Shown: in pieces, positions 8,476-15,813 of the stretch | Layout: each line of letters begins with the position of its first letter | Numbering within the stretch: the first letter of the stretch is position 1 | Source: Turicibacter sanguinis | GTDB lineage: Bacteria > Bacillota_I > Bacilli_A > MOL361 > Turicibacteraceae | NCBI RefSeq assembly: GCF_013046825.1 | Contig: NZ_CP053187.1 | Coordinates: 2,266,001 to 2,330,000 of the forward strand | DNA: 64,000 bases | Direction of reading: 5' to 3' | The notes under the pieces: generated by a model | Database searches by the model: none | Told to the model about the DNA's origin: nothing | Seen by the model: only the letters and a program-made list of their open reading frames with translations | Translations under genes and position numbers: made by a program

Positions 8476-9344
8476 TGGCTCTTCTTCATAAAAAGGACAG
8501 TGTCGGACTCATTGCTTTATCTAATGGTCCTGCTCTAATGATGAAAGACACGTTTGAACAATTAGAGCAGGTATTAAAGGAAATGGGACTTAATGTTATT
8601 TGGGCACCTAAATTGTACCGCCAAGAGAGTGTCTTTCAGGCATCTGATTCAGAAAAAGCAGAGATGTTAATGGATTTTTACCGAAATGATGAGCTTGTAG
8701 CTATTTTTGATGTCTCAGGTGGAGATTTAGCAAATGGCGTTTTATCTTATTTAGATTATGACCTCATGAAACGTTATCCAAAACCATTTTTCGGGTATAG
8801 TGATTTGTCGGTGGTTGTAAATGGATTATATACGAAAACCCACCATAAGACGTATTTATATCAAATTCGTAACTTAGTAAGTGAGGATGCCTCAAAGCAG
8901 CAACAGTGGTTTAAAGAAACGCTATTTCACCAAAAAGATACCTTGTTTCAGTTCGATGTTGAATGGATTCAAGGAGAAACGTTGGAAGGAGAGCTTATCG
9001 GTGGAAATATTCGTTGCTTTTTAAAGTTAGCGGGTACTCCTTATTTACCAAGTTTCGAGAAAAAAATTTTATTGCTAGAAAGTTATAGTGGTGATGTGGC
9101 AAAAATGGCGACGTATTTAAATCAGTATAAGCAGATGGGGGTATTTGAGCAGATTAATGGACTGATTTTGGGAAGTTTTACGGAGATGGAACAAAAGCAA
9201 TATGAACCAGATATCGTATCTCTTGTTAAAAGCATTGTTAATTTACCACAGCTACCAATCGTTAAAACATCTCAAATTGGACACAGACCTGATTCGAAGT
9301 GTGCGATCATTGGCGAAAGATTAATGATGAAGAAAGAAGGATAA
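8475..9344 (+). CDS. S66-family peptidase (LD-carboxypeptidase / MccF-like)
   Basis: 289 residues. The S66 signature GGD (82-84) and FFGYSD (105-110) are present, with Ser109 the probable nucleophile. ILLLESYSG and a late IGHRPDS supply the places of the catalytic Glu and His. The family cleaves L,D-peptide bonds in murein tripeptide/tetrapeptide recycling or detoxifies microcin-like peptides, in the cytoplasm. An ATG at 8469 also exists, but GGGGGAG (8460-8466) fits ATG 8475, which overlaps the previous stop as TAATG. A Cys-rich mini-gene follows three bases later. Confidence 0.8.
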   Translation: MALLHKKDSVGLIALSNGPALMMKDTFEQLEQVLKEMGLNVIWAPKLYRQESVFQASDSEKAEMLMDFYRNDELVAIFDVSGGDLANGVLSYLDYDLMKRYPKPFFGYSDLSVVVNGLYTKTHHKTYLYQIRNLVSEDASKQQQWFKETLFHQKDTLFQFDVEWIQGETLEGELIGGNIRCFLKLAGTPYLPSFEKKILLLESYSGDVAKMATYLNQYKQMGVFEQINGLILGSFTEMEQKQYEPDIVSLVKSIVNLPQLPIVKTSQIGHRPDSKCAIIGERLMMKKEG

Positions 9345-9347
9345 AAC

Positions 9348-9524
9348 ATGAAAGAAAAGCAACAGGTAAATTGTGCAACGTGTGAGCACAATGTCTTTAA
9401 TGTGTGCATGAGTTATCACGGGTATTATTTTCATGGTGAAGCCATCGGGGATGAAGAAGTCGAATGTGAGGATTGGGTACTAAATCCTTATTCTTATCCG
9501 ACACAATTAAAGTTAAAAAAATAA
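9348..9524 (+). CDS. Small Cys-rich protein, 58 residues
   Basis: A short open frame immediately after the S66 peptidase, starting MKEKQQVNCATCEHN and ending PTQLKLKK. It carries a CxxC pair (Cys9, Cys12), Cys20 and a late Cys in VECEDWVLNP, a pattern that could bind a metal ion. It is co-directional with the two genes before it (spacing three bases) and is followed at once by a terminator, so it is the last gene of that operon. I do not recognise the family. The ordered composition and context argue that it is a real gene despite its size. Confidence 0.65.
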   Translation: MKEKQQVNCATCEHNVFNVCMSYHGYYFHGEAIGDEEVECEDWVLNPYSYPTQLKLKK

Positions 9525-9552
9525 AACTCGCATTTGCGAGTTTTATTTTTTT
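9523..9552. terminator. Convergent terminator
   Basis: AAAACTCGC / GCGAGTTTT around ATTT, followed by a T-rich run on the plus strand. The stop codon of the minus-strand LRR gene lies inside it. Confidence 0.85.
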
Positions 9553-11075
9553 CGTCGTTTTAAACAAATCCCCGTTCCAATACTTAAGGCTCCTAGAGGG
9601 AGGAGAATACTTGAAAGTCCAGTTTCAGGAGCGATGCGAGGTCCCACTTGAACTGTAACGGTTTTAGACGTTGTCGAACCGTAAGAATCTGTGACTTCAA
9701 AGGTTAAGCGATACATTCCAATTTGAGTTAAATCAATGGTATTTTCTTTTAATTGAATCCATTCAGTAATATCACCATCTTCTTCATCGTAGGCCGTTAC
9801 GTAATCCATTGGATCAAATAGTTGGTTGAGCTCAAGTTGTAGTGGATCATCGATGATTAAAATTGGAGCAGCGTTTCCGTTGAATTGAAGTGGAATCATC
9901 ACTTGACCACTAAATAGGGTTGAAGCTGCACCAAGGCTGACTGCCTGTTCAAAAGTGAAAGATTCATACTGAGCTTGCCAAACATTAAGCCAGTTAATTG
10001 TATGTTCTGTTTCTTCATAGTACCCGTTATTTGAAATGGTTACCGGCGTGATGAAAGCAGAATCTAAATCATGAATTGGATTAAGTAAATGTGCATTTTC
10101 ACCAGAAAAGACATTTAATCCACTTAAAGTAATACGTTGTTGCATTAAGTTAAGTTCTGTTAATTTTGTTAGCGTCATGAGGGGGCTAATATCTTGAATG
10201 CTATTATTTGATAGACCTAATTTTGTTAAGTTAATAAGTGAAGAAAGCGCCGATAAATCATTAATTTGATTGTAATCAAGATAAAGAACACTTAATCGAG
10301 TGAGAGAGGCTAAGGCATTTATAATTTTAATATGATTGTAGGATAAGTCAAGAGCATTTAAATTGATTAAGGTCGCAAGGGCAGAGATATCTTCGATTTG
10401 GTTACGATCAAGTGTTAGGGTTATGAGGTTTGTTAAGTTGCTTAAGCCAGAAATATTATAAATTTGGTTATGATCAAGTGTTAATTCAGTTAAATTGCTT
10501 AAGGTGTTTAAACTAGAAATGTCAACAATCTCGTTGTCAGCTAAATGAAGCATCTGTAAGTGAACAAGTTGATGTAAAGGACTGACGTTACGAATAGTGT
10601 TATGAGATAAGTGCAGTTCTTGTAACTTATTTAAAGAAGCAAGAGGGGATAAATCTTGAATTTGATTGTTTTCAAGATAAAGGTTTGTCAGTTTTGACAA
10701 AGAAGCAAGAGGAGAAAGATCTTGTATATCGTTATAAGATAAATCTAGACCCACTAGATTTACACATTCTTCTAAACCAGTAATGTTTGTGATTCCTTTA
10801 TGGTCTAAATAAAGAATGCCGGTGAAACTTCTTAGTTGACCTTTTGTAATGTCAGCACCTGATGATTGTCCAAGCTCTGCGTTAATCGCAGCTTTTAAGG
10901 CGGGATCAGGGATGTTGACAATTTCATTACGATCAACAGATGTATCCTCAATTCTTGGGTATTGTTTAGGAGAGTAATCGGCTTCATCTGTATGAGCTAA
11001 AACTGAGGGAGCCGATATAGCTAAAAGACAACAAAAACAAAGGGTAAATAGACTTGAGTATTTAAAATTAACCAT
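9543..11075 (-). CDS. Secreted leucine-rich-repeat protein with sortase-like anchor (internalin-like)
   Basis: 510 residues from the ATG at 11075, chosen because GGATGG precedes it; the upstream ATG at 11087 has no ribosome site. A signal peptide ends near SVLAHTDEA. Residues about 75-300 are roughly ten 22-residue leucine-rich repeats of the SDS22/internalin type (L..L.L..N.I.DISPL). A DUF5011-like Ig fold near residues 400-470 has DEEDGDIT and VTDSYG. The C-terminus is APETG, a hydrophobic helix and KRRKK, which matches a sorting signal except for A in place of L. It is probably wall-anchored and involved in surface contact. The ligand is unknown. Confidence 0.85.
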   Translation of the reverse strand: MVNFKYSSLFTLCFCCLLAISAPSVLAHTDEADYSPKQYPRIEDTSVDRNEIVNIPDPALKAAINAELGQSSGADITKGQLRSFTGILYLDHKGITNITGLEECVNLVGLDLSYNDIQDLSPLASLSKLTNLYLENNQIQDLSPLASLNKLQELHLSHNTIRNVSPLHQLVHLQMLHLADNEIVDISSLNTLSNLTELTLDHNQIYNISGLSNLTNLITLTLDRNQIEDISALATLINLNALDLSYNHIKIINALASLTRLSVLYLDYNQINDLSALSSLINLTKLGLSNNSIQDISPLMTLTKLTELNLMQQRITLSGLNVFSGENAHLLNPIHDLDSAFITPVTISNNGYYEETEHTINWLNVWQAQYESFTFEQAVSLGAASTLFSGQVMIPLQFNGNAAPILIIDDPLQLELNQLFDPMDYVTAYDEEDGDITEWIQLKENTIDLTQIGMYRLTFEVTDSYGSTTSKTVTVQVGPRIAPETGLSSILLPLGALSIGTGICLKRRKK

Positions 11076-11194
11076 AATAATTCCCATCCTTTATTCAAAA
11101 TATCTATGTTATTACGTTTTGCAAAGAACGGTGATTTATTCGAGATTTTAAAAGAAAGTGTCGAAAAAAATCTGAGTCATTCAGTTGAAAAGAA

Positions 11195-11224
11195 TTGACT
11201 AAAAAATAATTGTTAGCATATACT
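11195..11224 (+). promoter_or_regulatory. Promoter of the ABC-F leader
   Basis: TTGACT (11195-11200), 18-base spacer, TATACT (11219-11224); predicted start near 11231, giving a leader of about 277 bases before the ABC-F gene. Confidence 0.7.
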
Positions 11225-11230
11225 GTTATT

Positions 11231-11507
11231 AATAATCGAACAATGAGGTGAAAACATGAATACAGTTCTTAACTAATTGAAAAATCGCAAAAGCATAATC
11301 GGTTTGTTCGTGAGAATGCCTCACATTTTTTGTTATGCGTTGCGACATTAGTTAAGAAATGAATGGACACACCTTAAGGTCAGAAAACTTTTTCGTTGTC
11401 GATGAATCATTTCATCGATTTTTTTTATTGTTTTTGAAAAGAGCTTAACTAATGGTTAGCAACTCAATGATGGAAACCGATTTCAAAATCATAATCGGGG
11501 CGATAAA
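11231..11507 (+). promoter_or_regulatory. Ribosome-mediated attenuator of the ABC-F gene
   Basis: The leader contains a six-codon mini-gene, then nested hairpins: TCGCA/TGCGA and GCATAA/TTATGC enclosing GTGAG/CTCAC with six T. A second hairpin TCGATGAA/TTCATCGA with eight T (11399-11426) follows. TTCTTAACTAAT inside the mini-gene (11266-11277) is complementary to ATTAGTTAAGAA (11347-11358), and the latter can instead pair with CTTAACTAATG (11444-11454). This is the layout of drug-sensing attenuators seen before antibiotic-resistance ABC-F genes: a ribosome stalled on the leader peptide changes which hairpin forms. Confidence 0.7.
11256..11276 (+). CDS. Leader peptide MNTVLN
   Basis: ATG at 11256 with GAGGTG eight bases upstream, six sense codons and TAA. 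Its 3' half overlaps the first arm of the attenuator pairing, so ribosome occupancy would control folding. It is far too short to have another function. Confidence 0.65.
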   Translation: MNTVLN

Positions 11508-13070
11508 ATGCCAAAGATACGTATTTTGAATGGTTCGTTTCATTATCCTAATACGAATCAGTTAGTATTTGAAGGATTAAATTTAGATATTGAGGCCACA
11601 TGGAAAAGTGGAATCGTTGCTAGAAATGGAATGGGCAAAACGACATTGTTAAAATTGATTCATGGAGATTTGAAGTTAACAACAGGAGACTGCCAAAAAG
11701 AAATTGAAACAGCCTTTTTTCCGATTACGTTTAAGCATTCTGATGGGGTTGTCCTTGAATTAATGAAAAAAGAAATTGGCCCTTATGTCGAATGTGAACA
11801 AGTCATGGCCGCTTTTTTACAAGGGGAGGCATCTGAAGAAGATTATTACGAGGCGCTTAACACCTACTTAGAATATGATGGGTATGAGATTGAAAGTAAA
11901 ATAAAAAAAGAAATTCATCGTTTAAATCTTTCAGATGATATCTTATCAAGAGAATATGAGACGCTAAGTGGTGGAGAGCAAACGAAAATTCAAATGGTTA
12001 TTCTATTTTTTAGGCCGCAGACTTTCGTGTTGCTAGATGAGCCAACGAATCACTTAGATAAAGAAGGGATTGAGCAACTGTCCAATTATCTAAAATGTAA
12101 ATCGGGATTTTTATTGGTTTCTCATCATCGTCATTTTTTAGATGCGTGTGTGGATCATATTATTGCTTTACAGGGCCATTCTGTCGTGGTTCAACAAGGA
12201 AATTACAGTTCATATGAATATGATTACGAGTTGAAGAGGGAGTTTGAGTTAAAGCAACGAGACAAAATTGAAAAAGATATTCGCCGTCTAGAGGAAGTCG
12301 CCAGAGATCGACGTAATTGGTCAAATGCGCGTGAGAAAGAAAAAATTGGAGCCGGTGATAAGGGATTCGTCAGTCATCGAGCAGCTAAAATGATGAAGCG
12401 TGCATTACATGTGGAAAGACGTATCGATCAACAATTACAGGAGAAAAAGGAACTCATCAAACACAAAGAACATATTCCGTATTTAAAAATTACTCAACAT
12501 CAGCAAGTATCCGTACTTTACCAAGTGTCACATTTAAATGTTTCATATGGGGATAAGATGATTTTACGAGATATAAGCTTTACGCTTGAAGCAGGAGAAC
12601 GCCTGGTTATTGAAGGCCCTAATGGAAGTGGGAAAACGACATTAATTAAGAGTTTATTAGAACAAATTCCATACGACGGGATGATTAAACGTGATAATCG
12701 AGTAAAGGTGGCTTATGTGTCTCAATTTCCGAAGTATCAGTCTGGATTTTTGCGTGATATTTTGCAAATTGAACAACTTGAAGAAGCACGATTTAGAAGT
12801 ATTTTAGGAGCACTTAGTTGTCATCGTGACATTTTTTTGCGTGATTTATCAAGCTTTAGCTTAGGAGAATTAAAAAAGGTTGAGATGGCTAGAAGTCTTT
12901 ATAATCCGAGTCAGGTTCTTATTTGGGACGAACCGCTGAATGGACTTGATATATTAAGCCGAAAAGCGATTGAAGAGGCGATTTTACAATCTGAACCAAC
13001 CATGATTTTTATTGAACATGATGAAACATTTATCGAAAAAATCGCCACCAAACGCTTAGTACTTTCCTAA
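11508..13070 (+). CDS. ABC-F ribosomal protection protein, Lsa/Vga-type
   Basis: 520 residues with two ABC ATPase domains and no membrane segments. Domain 1 has Walker A ARNGMGKTT, signature LSGGEQTK and Walker B LLDEPTNHLD. Domain 2 has GPNGSGKTT, FSLGELKKVEMARSL and WDEPLNGLD, a second-domain form typical of the Lsa group. The charged linker between domains (about 240-320) is the part that reaches the ribosome. Members protect ribosomes from lincosamides, streptogramin A and pleuromutilins. The attenuator leader supports a drug-induced resistance role; the actual spectrum cannot be read from the sequence. Confidence 0.88.
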   Translation: MPKIRILNGSFHYPNTNQLVFEGLNLDIEATWKSGIVARNGMGKTTLLKLIHGDLKLTTGDCQKEIETAFFPITFKHSDGVVLELMKKEIGPYVECEQVMAAFLQGEASEEDYYEALNTYLEYDGYEIESKIKKEIHRLNLSDDILSREYETLSGGEQTKIQMVILFFRPQTFVLLDEPTNHLDKEGIEQLSNYLKCKSGFLLVSHHRHFLDACVDHIIALQGHSVVVQQGNYSSYEYDYELKREFELKQRDKIEKDIRRLEEVARDRRNWSNAREKEKIGAGDKGFVSHRAAKMMKRALHVERRIDQQLQEKKELIKHKEHIPYLKITQHQQVSVLYQVSHLNVSYGDKMILRDISFTLEAGERLVIEGPNGSGKTTLIKSLLEQIPYDGMIKRDNRVKVAYVSQFPKYQSGFLRDILQIEQLEEARFRSILGALSCHRDIFLRDLSSFSLGELKKVEMARSLYNPSQVLIWDEPLNGLDILSRKAIEEAILQSEPTMIFIEHDETFIEKIATKRLVLS

Positions 13071-13104
13071 AAAAGTCATCCAGGGACACTGGATGACTTT
13101 TTTT
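13070..13104 (+). terminator. Terminator after the ABC-F gene
   Basis: AAAAGTCATCCAG / CTGGATGACTTTT stem, five-base loop, T tail. Confidence 0.92.
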
Positions 13105-13181
13105 GGGGTTCCGGTTACCTATTTGCAATCAAAAGAAAATTATGATACTTTTTAAAGGTATTTTAATAAGTTTTTTTATAG

Positions 13182-13206
13182 ACTTTATAAAATAGTTTTA
13201 TAAAGT
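13182..13206 (+). promoter_or_regulatory. Candidate ROK-repressor operator
   Basis: A perfect inverted repeat, ACTTTATAAAA - TAG - TTTTATAAAGT, just before the ribosome site of the ROK regulator gene. Its length, AT richness and position suit autoregulation by a NagC/XylR-type repressor. Confidence 0.55.
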
Positions 13207-13223
13207 GAAAGGAAGGAACTTTC

Positions 13224-14252
13224 TTGAATCAAGTCAATACAACGATGACAGTGAAACGAATCAATACAGAGCTTGTAAGAGCAACGCTTAAAAGACTGAA
13301 ATCGGCGACAAAACCTGAAGTTGCTAAAGCAACGGGGCTTAGTGTTATGACCTGTGGAACCATTTTAAATGAGTTACTTGCAACGGGTGAAGTGTTAGAG
13401 CAACAAGTGGATCCTTCGAGTGGAGGACGTCCAGCTATTCGTTATGAGTATCAGGCCAATTATGCTCAAATCGTCTGTTTATATGCGAGAACGGAAGGGA
13501 ATGAGCATTTTATCAGTTATCAAGTTTGTAATTTATTAGGTGAGTGTTTAGAAGAAAACACGATTTATTATGACGAGATTACGTATGACGTATATGAACA
13601 ACAATTAGAGCGCCTAAAAGATGTTTATCCAGCGATTAAAGTAGCAGGAATTGGGGTCCAGGGTGTCGTGCATGAAGGGGTGATTGGCGTTTGTGATATC
13701 AAGAGGCTTGAAAAGGTGGACATTGTTTCGAAGTTAGAAGACAAATTAAAGATTGACATTGTCGCTCAAAATGATATGAATTTAATCACGTATGGTTACT
13801 ATCAAAAACAAGAGGATGAATCCCCCAAAAACATAGCCTATGTTTATTTTCCTGATGGTAACTACATGGGAGCCGGTCTGATTGTGAATGGACAAGTGGT
13901 GAAAGGTGAAACTAACTTTTCAGGAGAGTTATCGTTCTTACCGTTGGGGATCCTAAGAAGTGAACAACTAGAGCAGTTCAAACAACCAGACACCATGGTT
14001 AAATTAGCCGCGAAAAGTATCGCGTCACTTATTGCGATTATTAATCCAGCAGTAATCGTTTTAGCAGGACGCTGTGTAAAAGAAGAAGATTTAAAACGGA
14101 TTGAATCAGAGGTTAAGACAATGATTCCAGGTGTTCATATGCCAACACTTAAGTATCGTCATGATATTCATGCCGATTATATGAATGGATTAAAAACGTT
14201 GACGCTAGAACAACTATCGTACCCATTTAAATTTGAGAAGAAGACATTTTAG
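13224..14252 (+). CDS. ROK-family (NagC/XylR-type) transcriptional regulator
   Basis: 342 residues. The N-terminal winged helix (about 10-70) contains TKPEVAKATGLSVMTCGTIL and the wing SSGGRPAIRY. The rest is a degenerate ROK sugar-kinase fold, with GVQGVVHEGVIGV, an Asn-Asp pair (QNDMN) and GAGLIVNGQVVKGETNFSGE. ROK repressors sense sugars or sugar phosphates. The start is TTG at 13224 behind GGAAGGAAC. The acetyltransferase gene follows nine bases after the stop and the nucleotidyltransferase after that, so the operon is probably autoregulated through the palindrome at 13182-13206. Confidence 0.85.
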   Translation: MNQVNTTMTVKRINTELVRATLKRLKSATKPEVAKATGLSVMTCGTILNELLATGEVLEQQVDPSSGGRPAIRYEYQANYAQIVCLYARTEGNEHFISYQVCNLLGECLEENTIYYDEITYDVYEQQLERLKDVYPAIKVAGIGVQGVVHEGVIGVCDIKRLEKVDIVSKLEDKLKIDIVAQNDMNLITYGYYQKQEDESPKNIAYVYFPDGNYMGAGLIVNGQVVKGETNFSGELSFLPLGILRSEQLEQFKQPDTMVKLAAKSIASLIAIINPAVIVLAGRCVKEEDLKRIESEVKTMIPGVHMPTLKYRHDIHADYMNGLKTLTLEQLSYPFKFEKKTF

Positions 14253-14260
14253 GAGGAAAA

Positions 14261-14863
14261 ATGATGACTGAAAAAGAAAGAATGTTAAGTGGAAAACCTT
14301 ATTTAGCGTTTGAAGACACGTTACTCGAAGAACGCCAACGCGCGAAAGGACTTGTTTATGAAATTAATACGTTGCATCCGTTTAAACTCGATGAACGACG
14401 TACGCTGTTAAAAGAATTGCTCGGAAAGACAGGTGAAAATTTCTTTGTTGAGCCACCATTTCGTTGTGATTATGGTTATAACATTGAAATTGGAGAAAAT
14501 TTTTACTCAAACTATAACTGTACGATACTAGATTGTGCCAAAGTGACAATAGGAAATAACGTATTATTTGCACCTAATGTGAGTTTATTTACAGCTGGAC
14601 ATCCGATCGATGCGACATTGCGTGCACAGGAGTATGAATATGCGTTTCCCATTACGATTGGAAATGATGTATGGATTGGAGGAAATACGGTCATTAACCC
14701 AGGAGTGACGATTGGAAGCAACGTGGTTATCGGATCAGGATCAGTCATCACGAAAGATATTCCATCCAATTGTATTGCTGCTGGAAATCCATGCCGTGTG
14801 ATTCGTGACATAACAGAGGAGGATAAGCAATATTATTATAAGAAACTAAAATTTGATCGCTAG
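14261..14863 (+). CDS. Maa/LacA-type sugar O-acetyltransferase (copy 1)
   Basis: 200 residues. An N-terminal Maltose-acetyltransferase segment (MLSGKPYLAFEDTLLEER) is followed by a left-handed beta-helix of hexapeptide repeats (about 70-185). The catalytic His lies in FTAGHPID. It should transfer acetyl groups from acetyl-CoA to sugars or galactosides in the cytoplasm. AGGAGG sits six bases before ATG 14261; a second ATG at 14264 is equally possible. It is the first of three related genes in this window (others near 46.7 and 52.1 kb). Confidence 0.92.
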   Translation: MMTEKERMLSGKPYLAFEDTLLEERQRAKGLVYEINTLHPFKLDERRTLLKELLGKTGENFFVEPPFRCDYGYNIEIGENFYSNYNCTILDCAKVTIGNNVLFAPNVSLFTAGHPIDATLRAQEYEYAFPITIGNDVWIGGNTVINPGVTIGSNVVIGSGSVITKDIPSNCIAAGNPCRVIRDITEEDKQYYYKKLKFDR

Positions 14864-14876
14864 GAGGAGAAAGATA

Positions 14877-15683
14877 ATGGAGGGGATTATCAAGCAATTG
14901 ATTGAGGAATATCGTAAACTTGAAGAAGTTGAGGCCATTACGATTGCAGGTTCACGTGCCGCTAATCGATCAGATGAGCAGTCTGATATCGATATCGATT
15001 TGTTTATTACTGCACCCATTTCAGTTGAAAAACGCCGAAACATTGCAACGAAGTTTTCATCTAACATGGAAATTGATAATCGATTTTTCGGAACGGGGGA
15101 CGAGTTCTTTTTGAAGGATTATCCTATTGAAATCGATGTTTGTTTATTTGATTGGCAAGATATCGTGTCAGGATTAAAACGCGTCATGGAAGATTATCAG
15201 GCAAGTACCGGTTATACGACCTGTTTTGTTCATAACGTGGTAAATGCCCAGATTGTCTTTGATCGTCATGGGGAGTTTTCTAAAACACAAGAAAAATATA
15301 AAACATCCTATCCTAAAACCTTAAAACAAAATATCATTAGGATGAATTATCCGATTTTAAGACAGTGTTTTTCCTCATATGAGGCGCAAATTAAAAAGGC
15401 CATAACGCGAGGGGATTTAAATAGTGTTAATCATCGAGTCACTGCTTTTTTAGCGAGCTATTATGATATTTTATTTGCAGTGAATGAGATGTTTCATCCG
15501 GGGGAGAAACGATTACTTCATATTTTAATGCACCAGTGTGATAAATGTCCGGAGCATTTACAACAAAACGTCGAAGCGTTAATACAATCAGTCGGAGTGG
15601 ATTCAAATAGTGTCTTAGCGTGTTTAACGTCATTAGTTGATGAACTTGATGTATTATTAAAACAAGAGAACTTACTTGATTAA
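14877..15683 (+). CDS. Nucleotidyltransferase-domain protein (DUF4037-like)
   Basis: 268 residues from ATG 14877, which has AGGAGG at 14863-14868; the frame is open further upstream but without a ribosome site. The pol-beta nucleotidyltransferase core is visible: AGSRAANRSDEQSDIDIDLF (GS followed by DxD) and a third acidic strand EIDVCLFD. The C-terminal half is helical and contains a CDKC pair. It resembles aminoglycoside- or antitoxin-like nucleotidyltransferases but the substrate is unknown. It is the last gene of the ROK-acetyltransferase operon and is followed by a terminator. Confidence 0.8.
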   Translation: MEGIIKQLIEEYRKLEEVEAITIAGSRAANRSDEQSDIDIDLFITAPISVEKRRNIATKFSSNMEIDNRFFGTGDEFFLKDYPIEIDVCLFDWQDIVSGLKRVMEDYQASTGYTTCFVHNVVNAQIVFDRHGEFSKTQEKYKTSYPKTLKQNIIRMNYPILRQCFSSYEAQIKKAITRGDLNSVNHRVTAFLASYYDILFAVNEMFHPGEKRLLHILMHQCDKCPEHLQQNVEALIQSVGVDSNSVLACLTSLVDELDVLLKQENLLD

Positions 15684-15708
15684 ACAAGAGAGTTACTCTT
15701 GTTTTTTT
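15683..15708 (+). terminator. Terminator
   Basis: AACAAGAG / CTCTTGTT stem, five-base loop, seven T. Confidence 0.88.
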
Positions 15709-15715
15709 ATTTCAT

Positions 15716-15767
15716 GTTAACTTTGAATTTCAAAATAGTTGACGTAATAATAGAGATATGCTAAACT
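15716..15767 (+). promoter_or_regulatory. birA promoter with candidate BirA operator
   Basis: GTTAAC (15716-15721), 16 bases, GTTGAC (15738-15743) resembles the split BirA box. Its right half overlaps the -35 TTGACG (15739-15744), which has a 17-base spacing to TAAACT (15762-15767). Biotinyl-AMP-loaded BirA bound here would block the promoter of its own gene and bioY. Confidence 0.55.
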
Positions 15768-15775
15768 CTTTTTAA

Positions 15776-15790
15776 TTCAAACTGTTTGAA
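15776..15790 (+). repeat. Palindrome in the birA 5' leader
   Basis: TTCAAAC-T-GTTTGAA, a perfect inverted repeat about eight bases after the predicted transcription start. It could be a second operator; no family is assigned. Confidence 0.45.
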
Positions 15791-15813
15791 ATTCAAAACA
15801 AAGGAGAAAAAAG

